Shown here piece by piece: positions 7,165 through 10,796 of a stretch of DNA of 10,796 nt. The first letter of the stretch is position 1. Every line of letters begins with the position of its first letter. The notes under the pieces are model-generated. The model did no database searches and was not told where the DNA came from. It saw only the letters and a program-made list of their open reading frames with translations. The position numbers and the translations under genes were made by a program. The DNA comes from Thermodesulfobacteriota bacterium (GTDB lineage: Bacteria; Desulfobacterota; BSN033; UBA1163): positions 1 through 10,796 of the forward strand of contig JASEIE010000115.1 of the NCBI GenBank assembly GCA_030024065.1, in the 5' to 3' direction.

Positions 7165-8139
7165 TCATGGAATATATTCGCCAATGTAAACATCCTCAAG
7201 GGCGTCTTCAGGATTTGGATCTGGACTATTTTGTGCAAACTCTACCGCTTCCTCAATCTCTTTTTCGACTCTGCGGTCGATGGCCTCCAAATTCTTTTCC
7301 CCACAGACCTCCGTGTCCAATAAATTCCTCCGATAGCGCTTTATAGGATCTCGCTTTTTCCATTCCTCCACCTCTTCCTTAGTTCGATAGCTCGTGCTTG
7401 GATCACCTACATAATGGCCTAACCAGCGATAGGTCTTACATTCAATGAGGGTTGGTCCTTCTTTCTTTCTTGCGCTTTCAACCGCTTCACTCACTGCCTG
7501 GTAGACCGCCAGGACATCGTTTCCATCCACGCTCATCCCAGGTATTCCATAACTTCCACCTCTCATGGAAATATCTCGAATCTTCTGATGAACCCACTGT
7601 GGAGTCGACTCTGCATAGAGATTGTTCTGGCAGACGAAGATGACGGGCAGATTCCATACTGAGGCCAAATTGAGGGCTTCATGGAAAGAGCCTGTATTCG
7701 AAGCCCCGTCCCCAAAAAAGCAGAGGGAGACCTGATCCGTACCTTTCAATTGGCAGGCCAGGGCTGCCCCATTGATAATGGGAAGGCCTGCACCCACAAT
7801 CCCCGTAGTACCAAGAATTCCCAAATCTAAATCGGCGATGTGCATCGATCCTCCCTTTCCTTTGCAATAGCCTGTCTTCTTCGCAAAGAGCTCAGCCATC
7901 ATCAGGTCTACCCTTGCACCCTTTGCAATGATATCTCCATGACCCCTGTGGGTGCTGATCATGTAGTCATCCTCTCGAAGAGCAGAACAGCCACCCACAG
8001 AAACCGCTTCTTGACCGACGGAGGAGTGTAAAAAACCAGGAAGGACCCCTTTGAAAAAGAGTTCGACCGCCTTCTCTTCAAAAAGTCGAATTCGAACCAT
8101 CTTTTCATACATCTCAATCAATTTTTCTTTTGGTATCAT
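7165..8139 (-). CDS. acoA: Acetoin/2-oxoacid dehydrogenase E1 alpha subunit
   Basis: This 324-aa alpha subunit binds thiamine diphosphate and Mg2+. The TPP motif is complete: GDGASN starts at 143 and ends in N172-N173 with the usual spacing. Other family landmarks are GFLHSSVGQEAV (35-46), STHRGHG (62-68) and KGKGGSMHI (93-101). At 237-247 the loop reads YRWLGHYVGDP; the GDP ending in place of the SDP of pyruvate dehydrogenase alpha chains, and the short 324-aa length (Pdh alpha chains are commonly near 360-370), favour an acetoin dehydrogenase-type enzyme that converts acetoin to acetaldehyde plus acetyl-CoA. It is the first gene of the complex operon and has a strong AGGAGGGG Shine-Dalgarno 4-5 nt before ATG. 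No acetoin regulator (AcoR) or sigma-54 -24/-12 site is seen upstream. Pyruvate as substrate is not excluded. Confidence 0.92.
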   Translation of the reverse strand: MIPKEKLIEMYEKMVRIRLFEEKAVELFFKGVLPGFLHSSVGQEAVSVGGCSALREDDYMISTHRGHGDIIAKGARVDLMMAELFAKKTGYCKGKGGSMHIADLDLGILGTTGIVGAGLPIINGAALACQLKGTDQVSLCFFGDGASNTGSFHEALNLASVWNLPVIFVCQNNLYAESTPQWVHQKIRDISMRGGSYGIPGMSVDGNDVLAVYQAVSEAVESARKKEGPTLIECKTYRWLGHYVGDPSTSYRTKEEVEEWKKRDPIKRYRRNLLDTEVCGEKNLEAIDRRVEKEIEEAVEFAQNSPDPNPEDALEDVYIGEYIP

Positions 8140-8273
8140 TCTCCCCTCCTACAAGATCATCCTTAAAAGATTTTTTTGTACTTACGATACCACCTCTATG
8201 AATAGGTCAATCCTTCCATCATTCAGGATCATGAAATAATATCGAGATGAGTTCACCCCGTTGTTGCATAAAG

Positions 8274-8294
8274 ATGCGGTTGAATCAACTGCAT
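8274..8294. repeat. 21-bp near-perfect palindrome inside the MITE-like element
   Basis: ATGC-G-GTTGA-A-TCAAC-T-GCAT is symmetrical about base 8284, with one non-complementary pair (G8278/T8290, which would be a wobble pair in RNA). The core GTTGAATCAAC is perfect. It could be a protein-binding operator or a structural part of the mobile element. Confidence 0.6.
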
Positions 8295-8301
8295 ACCCCC
8301 A

Positions 8302-8327
8302 TCAAAAGGCTGTTCCTACCCTTTTGA
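8302..8327. repeat. 8-bp stem-loop inside the MITE-like element
   Basis: TCAAAAGG (8302-8309) pairs perfectly with CCTTTTGA (8320-8327) across a 10-nt loop. No T-run follows on either strand, so it is not an intrinsic terminator. With the adjacent palindrome and a small ACCCC/GGGGT hairpin at 8387-8400, it makes the element's interior highly structured. Confidence 0.5.
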
Positions 8328-8582
8328 GGATAACTCCCAAAGGTCACTCTTGGATTGATCCAGGTAACGACATTGATTTGACAGCCACCCCTCATGGGGT
8401 AAGGGTTGGGTAAATCCATGCGCCGAATTTAATGCAACAACGGGGTTCATCTCTCTCTCATTCTAATGATTTCATAGGGGAATAGAGCATAGGTCAAATT
8501 CATGACTATGCAGGGATTTTTATTGATACTACACATTTCTTTGTTTCTCAAGAATATTTTTCTATTATGTTTCAGGTAATCC

Positions 8583-8603
8583 CTCAGAAGATGTGAAAAA
8601 ATT
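8583..8603. repeat. Left terminal inverted repeat of the insertion sequence
   Basis: CTCAGAAGATGTGAAAAAATT matches the reverse complement of 10742-10762 at 19 of 21 positions; the mismatches are the third and ninth bases. Matching does not continue clearly outside this block. Confidence 0.6.
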
Positions 8604-8666
8604 GGATTTTGTATCCGTAACCTCTCAGCCAAGACTCAAATTGGGTTATGGCAAGAGTTGACCGGT

Positions 8667-8707
8667 CATGAAGAGTGCATATCGGTCTTTGTCATGCACT
8701 GATCATG
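8667..8707. repeat. Stem-loop in the insertion-sequence 3' non-coding region
   Basis: AGTGCAT (8674-8680) pairs with ATGCACT (8694-8700) around a 13-nt loop. After a 3-nt internal mismatch on each side, CATG (8667-8670) pairs with CATG (8704-8707). It lies about 80 nt beyond the transposase stop. In the transposase direction no U-run follows, so a rho-independent terminator is not supported. A role in transposase mRNA stability or end recognition is possible. Confidence 0.4.
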
Positions 8708-8787
8708 TGACTTTTCTGGCCGAATTTCTGGAGTTTCCCCCTATTTTTCGTTCCGGTTCTTACTTTCAATTTCTACCTTCCCCAAAA

Positions 8788-10317
8788 CTATACCCATTGG
8801 GGCCTCCAGCACAAACGGATCCATTGTTTGATGTTGTAAGTCAAAGCAGCCCACAGTACTTCCATTCCAACCTTAACCAAACCTCGCAATCGACATTGTC
8901 GTAATCCGATCTTGTCCTTGATCCAGGCGTTAGGAAATTCAGCCACCGCCCCCCTTTGTCGATAAATCTTTTTCCCCTCGTCGGTTTCCATCTTTGCGAT
9001 GAAAGCGGCAACCTCAGGAGCATCCACCCCTCTCACAATCGAGCGACCTTTCGCCCCATTTTGGGGACAACACTTCTGCCGGAAGGGACATCCCTGACAA
9101 TCCTTAGCACAGGCTCGATATTTATAGTTCGTTCGCCCTGGCCGCTTCTCTTCCCCATCAGCTATTAGAATCTTCCCCACCGGACAGGTGTAGGTGTCAC
9201 TGACCCCATCATAATGAAACGCCTCAGGATAAAAACTCGGCTCTACGCCTCGCCGCTTCATCTGCCCCGCTGACTGCGAAGTCCCCGTTCCCATCGATCC
9301 AATCAAATCCACTTCCCTTTCGCTCATTGCTAAGATATTGTCCCTGCTGGTAAAACCTCCATCCACCACGACCTGTTCGGGCTCCTGCCCTAGGTTCGCC
9401 TCCACCCGATCTACTGCTGGAACCAACTCCCCATAATCGCTCCCCGATTGGCTCACGCCTATTCCCACAATCACTTTTTCTTTCGCATCCGTTGAGATCT
9501 GCACATTGTAGCTGGGCGCATAACCCCCATCGGATTGCTTCATGATCCGTGCCTGTGGATCGGTCATGCTCACGCGCGCCTCTTGCTTCTCTTCCGGAGT
9601 CGACTTGCAAGCCCGGATCTTTTCCAGTTCTTCCAAGGCCTTCTCCAGTCGCTGCTGCTTCTCCCGTGCCCCTCGCTGGCGCGCCTTGGCCACCCGTGGG
9701 CTCACCTCCTCAGCCAACCGAGGATCTCCCATCTGCTCCACTTGCTGACGCGCTGCCTGTAAATGCCTCCTAACTCGCTCCTCCCGTCGAAAGGTATCGG
9801 CACCGGCACAGGCCTTGACCTTCGTCCCATCATGCATCACCCGCTCTAAACTGATTAATCCTTCTGCACTTAACAACCCCAAAACCTCCGTGAATAAATC
9901 GTCCAAAGCTTCTTTATGAACCACCCTAAAATCTGACAACGTGTGATAATTAATCGGCTCCATCCCCGTTAACCATTGATAGGCCGGATCGTATTCGCAC
10001 AACCGTGAGACTTCTCGCGCTGAACCGATACCCTTACTGTAAGCATAGATCCATAAACTGATCATTAATCGAGGATCGAGGGCTGGACGACCGGCTTCCC
10101 CCTCGATCACCTCAATATCCTCATAGTATCGCCTTAGATCAAGACGTCCCACGAATTCCCAAATGGCACGCACCTCATGATCCTCCGGCACCAGGGCCTC
10201 TACGTCCACCGGCCGCAGCACCATCTGCTCACGGTTAATCGGCTTCAGGCGCACCCTTCGGGTCTTCTCCTTCTCCACCTCCCCAACCTTCAACTCCGAA
10301 GCGTTATCCTCTCTCAT
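8788..10317 (-). CDS. IS1182-family-type DDE transposase
   Basis: This 509-aa transposase catalyses cut-and-paste or related movement of the surrounding element. The N-terminal DUF772-type domain (about 30-150) includes the GRPALDPRLMISLWIYAYSKG region (77-97). The RNase H-like catalytic domain follows, with candidate DDE residues D163 (MHDGT), D319 (VVVDGG) and E460 (AEFPNAWIK). A charged, probably coiled-coil insertion spans about 178-240. A cysteine cluster at 403-417 (C403, C407, C410, C416, C417), as in many DDE_Tnp_1_6-type C-terminal regions, may bind zinc. Length is usual for the family and no frameshift is seen, so it may be active. The start has a very strong AAGGAGGAGGGGG Shine-Dalgarno lying within the upstream ORF, and the two genes overlap by 14 bp, implying translational coupling. 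The assignment to the IS1182 family is from motif recall, without a database search. Confidence 0.88.
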   Translation of the reverse strand: MREDNASELKVGEVEKEKTRRVRLKPINREQMVLRPVDVEALVPEDHEVRAIWEFVGRLDLRRYYEDIEVIEGEAGRPALDPRLMISLWIYAYSKGIGSAREVSRLCEYDPAYQWLTGMEPINYHTLSDFRVVHKEALDDLFTEVLGLLSAEGLISLERVMHDGTKVKACAGADTFRREERVRRHLQAARQQVEQMGDPRLAEEVSPRVAKARQRGAREKQQRLEKALEELEKIRACKSTPEEKQEARVSMTDPQARIMKQSDGGYAPSYNVQISTDAKEKVIVGIGVSQSGSDYGELVPAVDRVEANLGQEPEQVVVDGGFTSRDNILAMSEREVDLIGSMGTGTSQSAGQMKRRGVEPSFYPEAFHYDGVSDTYTCPVGKILIADGEEKRPGRTNYKYRACAKDCQGCPFRQKCCPQNGAKGRSIVRGVDAPEVAAFIAKMETDEGKKIYRQRGAVAEFPNAWIKDKIGLRQCRLRGLVKVGMEVLWAALTYNIKQWIRLCWRPQWV

Positions 10318-10633
10318 GCCCCCTCCTCCTTCTCAGCCCCATGTGCTCCAGATTTAACCGGGATAGCTTCACTCCAAGCTCCCAATACCTTGAAAAAGCT
10401 TCCATCGCCTTCTTGACCTCTCCCAATCGGGAAACAGGAATATAAACCATCTGTGTCACTCCCCCTTCTTTGTAAGAGAGATAATAGGCGGGTCCATGCT
10501 TCTCCCCCCGCTCACATCGACACCCTTTCTTCCCGCATTTGCGATATAAAACCACCAGGCTCCCCTGAAGCATTTCGGAACAGTATTGGATCTCCCTCAG
10601 TAACCTTGCTTTCTCTGCCCCCAACCTCTTCAT
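10304..10633 (-). CDS. Small insertion-sequence accessory protein, DUF6788-like
   Basis: This 109-aa basic protein has a compact cysteine motif: C33, C38 and C40 in the pattern C-x4-C-x-C, followed by H46 and HGPAYYLSYKEGG (46-58), ending in an arginine-rich tail (RRRR at 101-104). This resembles DUF6788-type proteins often found beside transposases; I recognise the pattern but not a proven function. The four possible ligands suggest a small zinc- or nucleic-acid-binding protein that could regulate or assist transposition (inference). The first ATG at 10633 has no Shine-Dalgarno, while a good promoter lies immediately upstream, so it may be translated from a leaderless mRNA. Its 3' end overlaps the transposase start by 14 bp and contains the transposase ribosome binding site. 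Confidence 0.8.
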   Translation of the reverse strand: MKRLGAEKARLLREIQYCSEMLQGSLVVLYRKCGKKGCRCERGEKHGPAYYLSYKEGGVTQMVYIPVSRLGEVKKAMEAFSRYWELGVKLSRLNLEHMGLRRRRGHERG

Positions 10634-10638
10634 ACTGA

Positions 10639-10670
10639 ATTATATTAATACAAATCAGATATCTTGTCAA
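10639..10670 (-). promoter_or_regulatory. Sigma-70-type promoter of the insertion-sequence genes, possibly leaderless
   Basis: On the minus strand a perfect TTGACA -35 hexamer (10665-10670) precedes TAATAT (10642-10647) at 17-bp spacing, or a perfect TATAAT (10639-10644) at 20-bp spacing. The ATG of the small ORF begins only 5-8 nt after these -10 boxes, about where transcription should start. This fits a leaderless transcript and the absence of a Shine-Dalgarno. Confidence 0.65.
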
Positions 10671-10741
10671 GTATTTTTCTCTCCGAAGGCAAAGATTTAC
10701 TAAACGCAGAGCTCAAAAGAGTATAATGAGAGGTCCCTTTT

Positions 10742-10762
10742 AATTTTTTCACACCTTCTCAG
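10742..10762. repeat. Right terminal inverted repeat of the insertion sequence
   Basis: This is the reverse complement of the left terminus at 8583-8603 with two mismatches (19/21). It lies about 110 bp upstream of the small ORF start. The last 34 bases of the window (10763-10796) are therefore probably host DNA outside the element; they are AT-rich with no gene. Confidence 0.6.
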
Positions 10763-10796
10763 TTATGGGGGAGATTTTTATAATATATGTAGCGCC

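Larger units (their letters stand above)
8244..8453. mobile_element. MITE-like non-coding element with terminal inverted repeats
   Basis: The left end (8244-8269, starting GAGATGAGTTCACCCC) and right end (8432-8453) are inverted copies of each other. They share an uninterrupted 15-bp block, ATGCAACAACGGGGT in one orientation, then TCATCTC after a 4-nt gap. The match extends inwards through ATAAA / TTTAAT with one extra base. The interior, about 160 bp, has no ORF but contains further palindromes. Size, lack of coding capacity and paired ends fit a miniature inverted-repeat transposable element. No clear target-site duplication is visible, and its ends do not resemble those of the neighbouring insertion sequence, so the mobilising transposase is unknown. 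A structured RNA or attenuator is the alternative. Confidence 0.55.
8140..8582. other. Non-coding region upstream of the dehydrogenase operon
   Basis: This 443-bp stretch contains no credible gene. Bases 8140-8243 are the leader of the E1-alpha gene. On the minus strand a TTGACC hexamer (8205-8210) is followed by only weak -10 candidates, such as TATCGT after 15 bp, so I do not call a promoter. Bases 8244-8453 hold the inverted-repeat element listed separately. Bases 8454-8582 are AT-rich with no gene or strong motif, and end at the left terminus of the insertion sequence. Confidence 0.6.
8583..10762 (-). mobile_element. IS1182-family-type insertion sequence, about 2.18 kb, apparently complete
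   Basis: The element is delimited by imperfect 21-bp inverted repeats and carries two minus-strand genes: a small cysteine-motif ORF then a DDE transposase overlapping it by 14 bp. The coding part looks intact. About 205 bp of non-coding sequence lies between the left terminus and the transposase stop, and about 110 bp between the small ORF and the right terminus. No convincing direct target repeat is seen: the left flank ends GTAATCC and the right flank begins TTATGGG. Family assignment rests on the transposase; the boundaries rest only on the repeats I found by eye. Confidence 0.65.

Noticed and set aside
8184..8210. Possible promoter for E1-alpha (TTGACC, then TATCGT after 15 bp, minus strand)
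   Set aside because: Suboptimal spacing and a 4/6 -10 match; not strong enough to call. No sigma-54 TGG-N10-GC element was found either.
8447..8632. 61-codon minus-strand ORF between the MITE-like element and the insertion sequence
   Set aside because: It has no recognisable domain or convincing ribosome site, and it crosses the insertion-sequence terminus.
8780..8802. CCCCAA / TTGGGG stem-loop at the transposase stop as a terminator
   Set aside because: Six base pairs with an 11-nt loop and no U-run in the transposase direction.
10304..10333. Programmed frameshift fusing the small ORF to the transposase
   Set aside because: No classical slippery heptamer is present, and the transposase has its own excellent Shine-Dalgarno and ATG, so reinitiation or coupling is simpler.
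10696..10727. Outward + strand promoter (TATAAT at 10722-10727) near the right end of the insertion sequence
   Set aside because: The -10 is perfect, but no acceptable -35 lies at 16-18 bp; TTTACT is 20 bp away.
1..10796. CRISPR array, tRNA, rRNA or known defence system
   Set aside because: No regularly spaced repeats, no tRNA- or rRNA-like sequence recognised by eye, and no defence-type protein among the genes.

Overview
The window reads as bacterial chromosome at moderate GC with strong Shine-Dalgarno sites. The gene content suits an anaerobic or facultative Gram-negative bacterium; Desulfobacterota ('deltaproteobacterial') is my best guess, but no marker gene settles the lineage.

Left part (1-3558, + strand): a REP-like palindrome at the window edge is followed by a compact operon. 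It holds two tandem PaaK-type acyl-CoA ligase paralogues (443 and 442 aa, about 72% identical by hand count, aligning without gaps over 440 residues) and a classical short-chain dehydrogenase/reductase (SDR). The second ligase has all the usual adenylation motifs. The first has lost the key residues of the P-loop, the A5 Glu and the A10 Lys, yet stays intact and conserved, so it looks like a retained pseudoenzyme or retuned paralogue. This is the most unusual signal in the window.

Middle (3553-8139, - strand): a complete four-gene 2-oxoacid/acetoin dehydrogenase complex, transcribed E1-alpha, E1-beta, E2, E3 with gaps of 12, 12 and 3 nt. The 324-aa subunit sizes and several E1-alpha motifs favour the acetoin dehydrogenase (Aco) type over housekeeping pyruvate dehydrogenase. 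The E3 gene converges on the SDR gene and the two coding ends overlap by 6 bp, leaving no room for a terminator between them.

Right part (8140-10796): the upstream region of the dehydrogenase operon carries a roughly 210-bp non-coding element bounded by inverted repeats (MITE-like) with palindromes inside. About 130 bp further on is an IS1182-family-type insertion sequence of about 2.18 kb. It has imperfect 21-bp terminal inverted repeats (19/21), a DDE transposase and a small upstream cysteine-motif ORF resembling DUF6788. A TTGACA promoter sits so close to the small ORF's ATG that its mRNA may be leaderless.

How it may work together (inference): the ligase/SDR operon would activate a carboxylic acid and reduce or oxidise a carbonyl/alcohol, while the Aco-type complex would cleave acetoin or a 2-oxo compound to an acyl-CoA plus NADH. 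Whether the two operons serve one pathway cannot be decided from sequence alone.
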